A stretch of DNA of 64,000 nucleotides from Pseudohalioglobus sediminis (GTDB lineage: Bacteria > Pseudomonadota > Gammaproteobacteria > Pseudomonadales > Halieaceae), in assembly GCF_008370495.1 (NCBI RefSeq), contig NZ_VTUX01000004.1, positions 310,001 through 374,000 on the forward strand, read 5' to 3'. Within the stretch, counting starts at the first letter, position 1; each line of letters begins with the position of its first letter. Positions 55,881 through 64,000 of the stretch are shown one piece after another. Both the position numbers and the translations under genes were made by a program. Under the pieces are notes generated by a model. The model saw nothing but the letters and a program-made list of their open reading frames with translations. It ran no database searches and was not told where the DNA came from.

Positions 55881-57929
55881 CTAGAAAACGTAGTCGCCCA
55901 CGAGCTCGATAAGGCGGTCCGCCCAGGCTTGCGGGAACGGTTCTGTGAGCTCCGTGCTGTGAGCGAAATCCGGCAGGAACAGTTCATCCAGGAGTTCCTG
56001 TACAGCAGCCGGTTCCGAGGTGGCCAGGTTGATCTCGCGGTTGATCTTCAGGCTCAGTCGGTCGAAGTTGGCGCTGCCGACGCATGCCCAGCCGTCATAG
56101 ATCGCTGCCTTGGCATGAGTGAACCCGGGGTAGATATAGACCCGGATGCCATGGGCCAGCATCAGGTTGGCTGCTGTGGCGATATTGCGAGTGATCAGGC
56201 CGCGGTCCGTCTCCAGCGGGATGATCACGCGCACATCCACCCCCCTGCGTCGCGCTGCGATCAGTTCCCCCAATAACCGGTCATCGGTGAAATAGGCGTT
56301 TTCGATGTAAATGTAATCCCTGGCGCGGCGCATCGCTTCTCGCTGCAGGCTGAATATCTCCTGCTGACCGGGGCGGGTGTGAACCAGGCGCAGTGGATAA
56401 CCGTTTTCCCATTGGTTGACTGGCACCGGGTCACGACTGAGCATGACGCCGAAGTCGCCGAACCACCCCGCCTGTGCCCAGGCTTCATGAAACTCCTGGT
56501 TGAGCTCGTCCACTACAGGCCCGGTGACTTCCATCATCAGGTCGTGCCAGTCGTAGCGGTATTCTCGCCCGATGTTCATGCCGCCGATAAACGCCGTGCG
56601 CCGGTCTATGATCATGGATTTTACGTGGTCTCCCATCAGCCAGGTATTCTTCACCGCGCGCACGCTGACTTCCGAGTCTCGCTCCAGGTAGCTGTGTATG
56701 GAAATGGGCTCCTGATGGTGCTGCGGCAAACTCTCGGAGCGTTCGCCGCCTGCGAGGATAGTGCCGAGGCCATCGAACAGGACCCGGGTATCGATTCCTG
56801 TTAGTGAGCGCTGCTTGAGCAAGTCGGCAATAGCGAGGGCGACGTCGTCGTTATCGAAGATATAGGCCCGAATATCTACCGAAGCCTCAGCAGCAGACAC
56901 GCTGTCGATAAAGCGGGAGAAGAACTGCTCACCGTCCACCAGGAAATCCACTTTACCTCGGGTGGCGCTGCGCCCCAGTTTCTGGTCCAGGTCCCTTTCC
57001 CACTGTTCCAGGTCCATCGGAGGTAGATCTGAGAGGGGCGGGATGATCGTCTCGCTGGGAAGCGCTTGTACGACGGCGCGTCCCGGTTCCACCGCGGTAT
57101 CGGCCAGTAGTGCCAGCAGTGACTGCGCGGATGTGAAGGGTCGCAGGGGCACGCTGTAGGTATGACTGCCGATAAAGTGCCACAGCGATTGCAGCCAGTG
57201 TGCCGCGGGCAGCTCACCCTGCATGGCACGTGGCAGTTCGTCATAGCCGATGAGTATGATCAGCTGTTGCCGGGTGTTGATGTAAACAAATGGAAAGGAG
57301 CCTGGATTACGATGGCCGGTGTTGAATAGAACCTCGCCGCCGTCAATGCTTTCACGGCGCAGGTAATCCATGAGTATGGGTTCCCAGCGGCGATAGTAGT
57401 CGTCCAGATCAATGCTGGTCGCCACTTCGTACCAAGGCGGTTTGTCGACCAGGCGACTGGCACGAAATCGCCGCTGCCTGTCATAGAACAAGAAATACTT
57501 GTCCTGTTCAAAGGTGACGGCCACGCCGGTACCGCTTTCGCGGGGCATAAAACTCTGCAACACGCGATCTCGGAAGCGTATCCAGTCGCTGACGCCGAGA
57601 ATCGGCACCGGTGTCAGCTGACTGCTTATGCCCTGCCAGTCATCCAGATGGGGGGGCGCGAGTGTGTCCACGCCAGCGGGGTCGTAGACCTCTCCCCGCG
57701 CTTTCTGGGCCAGTTGCCGGCCGCGGAGGTCGCCCGAGGTGTAAAAGAAGTCCCCGTTTAGCTGGTAGCGCAGGAAGTAGCGGTCCAGTCCACGATAGGC
57801 TTCCATTGCAATCAAGGTGCCTTCGGGTGCAGATGCCTCGCCGATGGAGGAAGGTGGCGACGGTGAACTGCAGGCGCCCAGGCTGCAGCAGGCGACTACA
57901 TACCAGCACAGGCCGACAACTAAGCGCAT
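55881..57929 (-). CDS. Phospholipase D-family lipoprotein (cardiolipin-synthase-like)
   Basis: A 682-residue protein with a signal peptide and lipobox (LGAC at about 17-20). The N-terminal 300 residues match no family I can name. Two HKD motifs form the PLD active site: H435-V-K437 ... D442 in GDHVKSMIIDRR and H605-A-K607 ... D612 in THAKAAIYDG. Each is followed by the usual GGMN or GSANFD. ClsC-like or periplasmic PLD activity on phospholipids is likely; the exact reaction is not shown. Convergent with mrcB. Confidence 0.88.
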   Translation of the reverse strand: MRLVVGLCWYVVACCSLGACSSPSPPSSIGEASAPEGTLIAMEAYRGLDRYFLRYQLNGDFFYTSGDLRGRQLAQKARGEVYDPAGVDTLAPPHLDDWQGISSQLTPVPILGVSDWIRFRDRVLQSFMPRESGTGVAVTFEQDKYFLFYDRQRRFRASRLVDKPPWYEVATSIDLDDYYRRWEPILMDYLRRESIDGGEVLFNTGHRNPGSFPFVYINTRQQLIILIGYDELPRAMQGELPAAHWLQSLWHFIGSHTYSVPLRPFTSAQSLLALLADTAVEPGRAVVQALPSETIIPPLSDLPPMDLEQWERDLDQKLGRSATRGKVDFLVDGEQFFSRFIDSVSAAEASVDIRAYIFDNDDVALAIADLLKQRSLTGIDTRVLFDGLGTILAGGERSESLPQHHQEPISIHSYLERDSEVSVRAVKNTWLMGDHVKSMIIDRRTAFIGGMNIGREYRYDWHDLMMEVTGPVVDELNQEFHEAWAQAGWFGDFGVMLSRDPVPVNQWENGYPLRLVHTRPGQQEIFSLQREAMRRARDYIYIENAYFTDDRLLGELIAARRRGVDVRVIIPLETDRGLITRNIATAANLMLAHGIRVYIYPGFTHAKAAIYDGWACVGSANFDRLSLKINREINLATSEPAAVQELLDELFLPDFAHSTELTEPFPQAWADRLIELVGDYVF

Positions 57930-58099
57930 GCCCCCTCCTTACTTGGTTTTACCTTATTATCCTGACAGCTATGGCAGAAAAGCGAGCGCTAAGGCCAGAA
58001 ACCTTGATCTGTGTCGCTATCGACTTTTCGCGGTGATCTGCCCGCTAATGGCCGCAACTGCGTTACACTGCCGGGCCAGATGTCATAGCGGAGTGCCCG

Positions 58100-58531
58100 G
58101 TGGGTTTTTGTAGCTTGAAGTCGCCTGTGTTGGTCGTCGGCCTGGTTATTTTCCTCAGTGCCTGCGGGACCAACCCCTATTCCCTGCCGAAAATAGAGAG
58201 CCCGGAACCCGAGTATGAGGAATCGAAGCCGCAACCCGAGGCGCTGCCGAAGCCGCCGGTAGAGACTTCCCGCCCGCAGCCCGTAGGCGCCGCCGCGGGC
58301 CTGTTGGCGAAGGCGGACACCGCGCGCGAGCGTGGTGAGTACGATCAGGCCCTGGCCTACCTCGAGCGGGCGCAGCGTATAGACCCGGATAACGCGGAAA
58401 TATACCTGGGGCTGGCGCAGACCCATGCTGCGGCCGGTAATATGATACAGGCCCGGGCCACTGCCGAGCGCGGTCTGCTCTATTGCAGCGGCGGCAACCA
58501 GTGCGATGCGCTGAGGGCCTATACGCGCTAG
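58100..58531 (+). CDS. Small TPR lipoprotein
   Basis: A 143-residue protein starting with GTG; GGAG lies upstream. The signal peptide ends in a lipobox (FLSAC). A proline/glutamate-rich linker is followed by one or two TPR units (AKADTARERGEYDQALAYLERAQRIDPDNAEIYLGLAQTHAAAG, read in parts). Probably an envelope scaffold for a protein complex. Its stop TAG shares CTAG with the stop of the convergent ABC gene. Confidence 0.8.
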   Translation: MGFCSLKSPVLVVGLVIFLSACGTNPYSLPKIESPEPEYEESKPQPEALPKPPVETSRPQPVGAAAGLLAKADTARERGEYDQALAYLERAQRIDPDNAEIYLGLAQTHAAAGNMIQARATAERGLLYCSGGNQCDALRAYTR

Positions 58532-60006
58532 CGGTTCTCGCACCTCACCACGAATCCGTCGGCGTCGGGTTCAAAACGCAGATGCTGGTTGATGCACGCG
58601 GGGACATCCCCCACGCAGTGGCTGACAAATATGACCTGGGTGTCGGAATTCGCGGCGATATGGTCTATGGCGCGCAGCATCAGCCGGCGGTGATAACCGT
58701 CCAGCCCCAGGGTTGGTTCGTCCAGCAGCAGTATGGCCGGCGACTTGACCATGGCCCGGACCAGCAGGGCCATGCGCTGCATGCCGAAGGACAGCGCATC
58801 GAAAGAGGCGTGGGCAATGTCCAGTATCCCGACCGCGGCAAGCCAGCGTTCTGCGCTGGCGCGTTGTTCGTCCCCCCAGTCGTCGTAAAGGCCCACGCTG
58901 TCAAAGTAGCCCGAAATCACCACCTCCAGCACTTTCATGCCGCGTGCAAAATTCAGGTGCAGCTGATTGTCCAGCTGGCCGTATTTCTGCTTTATGTCCC
59001 AGATGCTCTCGCCGGAGCCGCGGCGCACCCCGAACAGGTAGATATCCTGCCCGTAGGCCTTGTGGTTGTCTCCTGTGACCAGGCTCAACAGGGTGCTTTT
59101 GCCGCAGCCGTTGGGGCCGGAGATATAACAGTGCTGCCCCCTGTCGAAGCGCCAGTGCACATCGCGCAGTACCTGTAACTCGCCGTAGCTGACGTTGACG
59201 CCATTGAGTTGCAGTAGGGGTGCGTCCGGCGGGATCTGGTATGGCCTGGGTGCGGGCGCAGGCAGGGTGTCGAGCTGCGCCAGCGGAGGCTGCATGAGTT
59301 GCTGCACGTCCGCGCGCGCAAGTATCGAGGTGCGTTCGCCCTGGGCAAGGATATGCCCTGATTGCATCACCATTACATGGCTGACGCCTGCCGGCAGGTC
59401 TTCCTGCTGGCGGCAGAGCAGCAACAGGGACAGGTCAGAATGCAGGAGTTCGTCGATAATCAGGGACAGCTCGGCTTGTGATGCGGCATCCAGTCCATCC
59501 AGTGGGCTGTCCAGGATCAGCAGGGCGGGCGCAGCCAGTATGGCCCTGACCAGCAGCGTCTTGCGCATCTCGCCGGTGGAAATATAGCGCAGGCCGCGTT
59601 GCAGTATATGGCCGATGTTGAGTCGCTCCACCCAGTAGGCAAACTGCGTATCGGGCTTGCGCCCCTGCAGGATCAGCTGCTGTACCAGGGTGCCCGGGTC
59701 GGTTGCGTCTGCGCGGGTTTCCGAGTCGTCGAGTTTTTTGTCCCGCTCACACAGGGTACGCGCCTGCTCAAAACAGACATAGGCGACGCCTTGCTCGCGC
59801 AACTCCGCAGAGCGTGTGTACACCCCTGAGAAGCGCCTGGCCTCGCCCGAAAGGATCTTCGCCAGGCTGGTTTTGCCGGCGCCGTTTGGGCCCAGGCAGG
59901 CCCATTGCTGGCCCCGATTGACCTCCCAGTCCACGTGATGCAGGGCGGGCAGGGCGCGGTATACCAGCTGGACATCCTGCAGGCTCAGTAGATTGCTGTG
60001 ATTCAT
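58528..60006 (-). CDS. ModF/PhrA-like double ATP-binding ABC protein
   Basis: A 492-residue protein with two ABC domains and no membrane part. Domain 1: GPNGAGKTSL, signature YISTGEMRKTLL (degenerate), Walker B LLILDSP with Ser-Pro in place of the catalytic Glu. Domain 2: GPNGCGKSTL, signature FGMQRMALL (degenerate) and LLLDEPTLG with the Glu retained. Matches ModF of E. coli, of unclear function near molybdate genes. No molybdate genes are nearby here. Confidence 0.85.
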   Translation of the reverse strand: MNHSNLLSLQDVQLVYRALPALHHVDWEVNRGQQWACLGPNGAGKTSLAKILSGEARRFSGVYTRSAELREQGVAYVCFEQARTLCERDKKLDDSETRADATDPGTLVQQLILQGRKPDTQFAYWVERLNIGHILQRGLRYISTGEMRKTLLVRAILAAPALLILDSPLDGLDAASQAELSLIIDELLHSDLSLLLLCRQQEDLPAGVSHVMVMQSGHILAQGERTSILARADVQQLMQPPLAQLDTLPAPAPRPYQIPPDAPLLQLNGVNVSYGELQVLRDVHWRFDRGQHCYISGPNGCGKSTLLSLVTGDNHKAYGQDIYLFGVRRGSGESIWDIKQKYGQLDNQLHLNFARGMKVLEVVISGYFDSVGLYDDWGDEQRASAERWLAAVGILDIAHASFDALSFGMQRMALLVRAMVKSPAILLLDEPTLGLDGYHRRLMLRAIDHIAANSDTQVIFVSHCVGDVPACINQHLRFEPDADGFVVRCENR

Positions 60007-60081
60007 GTTGCGAGTTCCAATGCGCTTGTATCGACGGCCGCGGGCTGGCTTAATCCCCTAAATTTCCCTGGATAAGTACTG

Positions 60082-60708
60082 TTGTCGGTATCGCTGTTAC
60101 AACTGGTTGAGAATCGTCTGCACGAGTTCAACCCCCGCAAGCCGCTACTGCGACCGCTGATGAAGCGCTCGGCAGTAGCCCTGATCCTGCAGGTCAGGCA
60201 GGGTGAGTTGCACATTCTAATGATCAAACGTGCGGAAAGGGAGGGGGATCCATGGTCGGGTCACATGGCTTTTCCCGGCGGGCGCATGGATAAGACCGAT
60301 GCCCACGGTTATGCGGTAGCCGTGCGCGAGACGGAAGAGGAGGTGGGGCTGGCCCTTGGGCCGGGAGATCGCTGTCTTGGCAGGCTTTCCGATATCAATG
60401 CCAGGCCCCGTCGGGGCAGCCTGGGTATGGCGGTCAGTCCCTTTGTGTTCCACCTGGAACGTGAGGTCAGCTTCACCCCGAATTACGAGGTGGCGGAGGT
60501 GATCTGGGTACCGCTGGAGTTCCTGCTCAACGCTGATAACAGGGAAGAAATGACCTGGGAGTTCAAGGGGCTGAAAATTCCCATGCCCTGTTACCGCTAT
60601 CGGGAGCGTTGCATCTGGGGCTTGTCCCTGATGATGCTGGATGAGCTGATGGACCTGATTGAAGGCGGGCGCAATCCACTGCGACCGCGCTGGCGGCGTC
60701 GACGTTAG
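60082..60708 (+). CDS. Nudix hydrolase, CoA-pyrophosphatase-like
   Basis: A 208-residue Nudix protein. It starts at TTG 60082, with GGATAAG upstream; ATG 60160 is a shorter alternative. The Nudix box is HMAFPGGRMD ... AVRETEEEVGL, and the preceding LHILMIKRAEREGDPWSGHMAFPGG is like the UPF0035/CoA-pyrophosphatase motif. The longer-than-usual C-terminal half and very basic tail (RPRWRRRR) are notable. The substrate is inferred. Its stop overlaps the convergent GGDEF stop by four bases. Confidence 0.82.
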   Translation: MSVSLLQLVENRLHEFNPRKPLLRPLMKRSAVALILQVRQGELHILMIKRAEREGDPWSGHMAFPGGRMDKTDAHGYAVAVRETEEEVGLALGPGDRCLGRLSDINARPRRGSLGMAVSPFVFHLEREVSFTPNYEVAEVIWVPLEFLLNADNREEMTWEFKGLKIPMPCYRYRERCIWGLSLMMLDELMDLIEGGRNPLRPRWRRRR

Positions 60709-61871
60709 TGCAATACGGTAGGCTGTGGCGACAGCTGTGATGTTCCCAGTTGCTTGGCACGGTACATGGCTCGGTCGGCAATCTCTTCAAGTTCCTGCTG
60801 GCTGTCACCGTCCTGGGGGTAGAGAGCGACACCACAGCTGACACCCAGGGTGAACGTCTCGTTGCGCAGTGTCACCGGCTGTTTGATCGCAGCGACAAGT
60901 TTTGCCGCGATCATGGGCAGGTCTTCAGTGGAGCGCATGTTCTCCATGATGACGGCGAACTCATCACCGCCGAGCCTGGCAATAAGGTCGGTTTCCCGCA
61001 CCTGTGAGCGCAGCCGCTCGCCCAGCTTCATCAGCAGGGCATCACCGACGCCGTGCCCGAAGGTGTCGTTGATTTCCTTGAACTCGTCCAGGTCGAATAC
61101 CAGCAAACCCATAGGCTTCTGCTGTTCCCTTGCTCGCTCCAGTGCAGACGTCATACGCTGCTCGTAGAAGCGCCGGTTGTACAGGCCGGTCAGCTCGTCG
61201 TGCGAGGAGAGATATTCCAGCTCCTTGTTCGCGTGCTGCAGCGACTGCCTGAGATACTTGTTCATCTCTGCATATACGATGATCACGCTGACCACGGCCA
61301 GTCCCATAGAGGCGTAGGCCAGGGTAATGGCCAGGTTGTAGTTCTGCGGCAGGATAATCTGGGTAAACTGCATGCCCATTCTCTCCAGCCCAACCAGGAC
61401 CAACCAGATCAGCGCTACCAGCGATGTCCAGAACAGGGTCGCCCAGATACTGCCGACGATGCCGGCCATCACCGGCGCCAGTATCAGCATGGCAAAGGTG
61501 GGAGACTTGGTGCCGCCGAAATACAGGCAGGCCACGGTAAAGGCGCTGGTAAACGCCAGCAGGAGAATGTGCATGGCAGCCAGCCGGTTGCGCCAGTAGC
61601 GCAGGATCAGCACGGTCGAGAGCACGGCAAAGCCGGTGGTGACGAACAGCGCTGTTGCCGCCGTGCGCCCCTCCGGGGACATATCCAGCACCAGCGGGCT
61701 GACAATGGTCAGCGCCAACACGGTGAGCAACCAGAAGAAGCTGGCGATGGCCAGTATGCGCTGGCGGTAGTGCTCCTCGTCCAGCGGGCGCAGCGGGTCG
61801 TTTCCGGTGCACAGCCTGATCCAGCCTTCCCGGACGCGCGCGAGGTCTTGCAGTAGTTTTTGCAGTTTCAT
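60705..61871 (-). CDS. Membrane diguanylate cyclase (GGDEF)
   Basis: A 388-residue protein with about six N-terminal membrane segments (about 40-215), a short coiled linker and a C-terminal GGDEF domain. The active-site GGDEF is intact (301-305) and the inhibitory I-site R292-x-x-D295 is present five residues before it, so it should make c-di-GMP and be feedback-inhibited. The membrane sensor is of no named type that I recognise. No phosphodiesterase (EAL) domain. Confidence 0.93.
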   Translation of the reverse strand: MKLQKLLQDLARVREGWIRLCTGNDPLRPLDEEHYRQRILAIASFFWLLTVLALTIVSPLVLDMSPEGRTAATALFVTTGFAVLSTVLILRYWRNRLAAMHILLLAFTSAFTVACLYFGGTKSPTFAMLILAPVMAGIVGSIWATLFWTSLVALIWLVLVGLERMGMQFTQIILPQNYNLAITLAYASMGLAVVSVIIVYAEMNKYLRQSLQHANKELEYLSSHDELTGLYNRRFYEQRMTSALERAREQQKPMGLLVFDLDEFKEINDTFGHGVGDALLMKLGERLRSQVRETDLIARLGGDEFAVIMENMRSTEDLPMIAAKLVAAIKQPVTLRNETFTLGVSCGVALYPQDGDSQQELEEIADRAMYRAKQLGTSQLSPQPTVLH

Positions 61872-61974
61872 GCTGTTTATTGTGCCGTAGCCCAGCTGTT
61901 TCGATTTTTATACCCCAGCAAGCCTGCAATTTCTTGAAATATCTCTACTTTTTCAAAGTTTTGGCAGTTGGCGC

Positions 61975-62583
61975 CTACTCCGGGTCGCCGCGCAGGAAGG
62001 CGCGTGTATCAAGCTTCAGTTCTCGCAGGGCGGGATCTTCGCGGCTGGCGTGCAGCAGGGCCTCGGCGTCGGTCTTGCCGTGGACGAACGCGGCGACCAG
62101 GTCGAGCAGCACCGGTGTCATCTTCGGTTCGCGTTCCCAGCGCGGCGACTGCACCAGCGCGCCGGTGACGTAGTCGCCGGTGACTTGCAGCCAGTAGCCA
62201 CCGCAGCTGGACAGCTGGTAATCGCCAACGCGCCCGTAGCTGATATTGGGCGTGCCGGGGTTGAACCCCCCGGGTACATCGCGGTCGATGCGCTGCAGCG
62301 CCATGAGCCAGGTGGACTCGAGGGGAAAGGTCTCGGTGGGTGGGCGGCAGTAGTCCGCTGTTTGCAGCCAGATACGAATGATGTCGACGGTGGCGGGGCC
62401 GCGCAGCTTGCGATCGATGCGCAGGTCAATGGAGTTGCCCTTGGTGGCCACCACGGTACCGCTGGCAACCAGGTCTGCCTTGTCCTGCACCTCAGCGAAA
62501 GATCCCTGCCACAAGCACTGGCATTCTGCCTGTGCCCCGGTGGCGACGAACAGTGTGAGCAAGAGTAGCAGTGGTGGCCACAT
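61975..62583 (-). CDS. Secreted protein with NTR/TIMP-like N-terminus
   Basis: A protein of about 202 residues. I chose the ATG at 62583, four bases after the hemB stop, which gives a signal peptide ending GAQA and a mature start ECQCLW. The mature N-terminus C-x-C ... F-A-E-V-x-x-x-A-D-L-V-A-S-G-T-V resembles the OB-fold NTR/TIMP-like domain. Other cysteines (DYCRPP, SSCGGYW) could form disulfides. Function unknown; probably co-transcribed with hemB. The fold call is by eye. Confidence 0.7.
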   Translation of the reverse strand: MWPPLLLLLTLFVATGAQAECQCLWQGSFAEVQDKADLVASGTVVATKGNSIDLRIDRKLRGPATVDIIRIWLQTADYCRPPTETFPLESTWLMALQRIDRDVPGGFNPGTPNISYGRVGDYQLSSCGGYWLQVTGDYVTGALVQSPRWEREPKMTPVLLDLVAAFVHGKTDAEALLHASREDPALRELKLDTRAFLRGDPE

Positions 62584-62587
62584 GTTG

Positions 62588-64000
<1,413 letters not shown>

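Overview
The window reads as core chromosome of a GC-rich gammaproteobacterium. Gene order is close to the Pseudomonas/Cellvibrio pattern: dsbD-aroQ-accB-accC-prmA-dusB-fis-purH-purD, trpE-G-D-C beside a Vfr-type crp, amgK-murU beside lptD, and rpsU-yqeY-dnaG-rpoD. A marine member of the Halieaceae/Cellvibrionales is my best guess, inferred from gene content and order only. I see no rRNA, tRNA, CRISPR array, insertion sequence or phage gene.

Layout. 1-3190: the end of an unrecognised kinase-like gene, a Tat-exported PhoD phosphatase and a secreted fasciclin protein. 3383-9650: a sulfide-response operon with an ArsR-type persulfide sensor of the SqrR/BigR kind, sulfide:quinone oxidoreductase, a DUF2892 membrane protein, and an RND pump with its adaptor. 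9722-14807 (minus): the macromolecular synthesis genes, with a 20-bp perfect inverted repeat in the long yqeY-dnaG gap. 15065-19496: tsaD-folB-folK facing cca and apaH-apaG. 18251-28498: the conserved lptD-surA-pdxA-rsmA-apaG-apaH block, split between pdxA and rsmA by a two-gene ABC exporter and a 598-residue protein that looks like a PqqD-like domain fused to a GT-A glycosyltransferase.

28554-37374: amgK-murU, rpe, a trp attenuator-type leader peptide ending Trp-Arg-Trp, trpEGDC, crp, an OsmC-family gene and a sulfotransferase. 37387-47778 (minus): coq7, purine synthesis (purD, purH), fis-dusB, prmA, acetyl-CoA carboxylase subunits, aroQ and dsbD. 47920-64000: a periplasmic copper chaperone, DUF2333, a pentapeptide-repeat protein, DNA polymerase II, a PfkB kinase, PBP1b, a phospholipase-D lipoprotein, a TPR lipoprotein, a ModF-like double ATPase, a Nudix hydrolase, a diguanylate cyclase, an NTR-like secreted protein, hemB and the 3' part of hemL.

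Most genes are housekeeping. The unusual parts are the sensor-SQR-RND operon, the insert between pdxA and rsmA, the structured DNA upstream of dnaG, the trp leader, and three convergent gene pairs whose stop codons share the same four bases.
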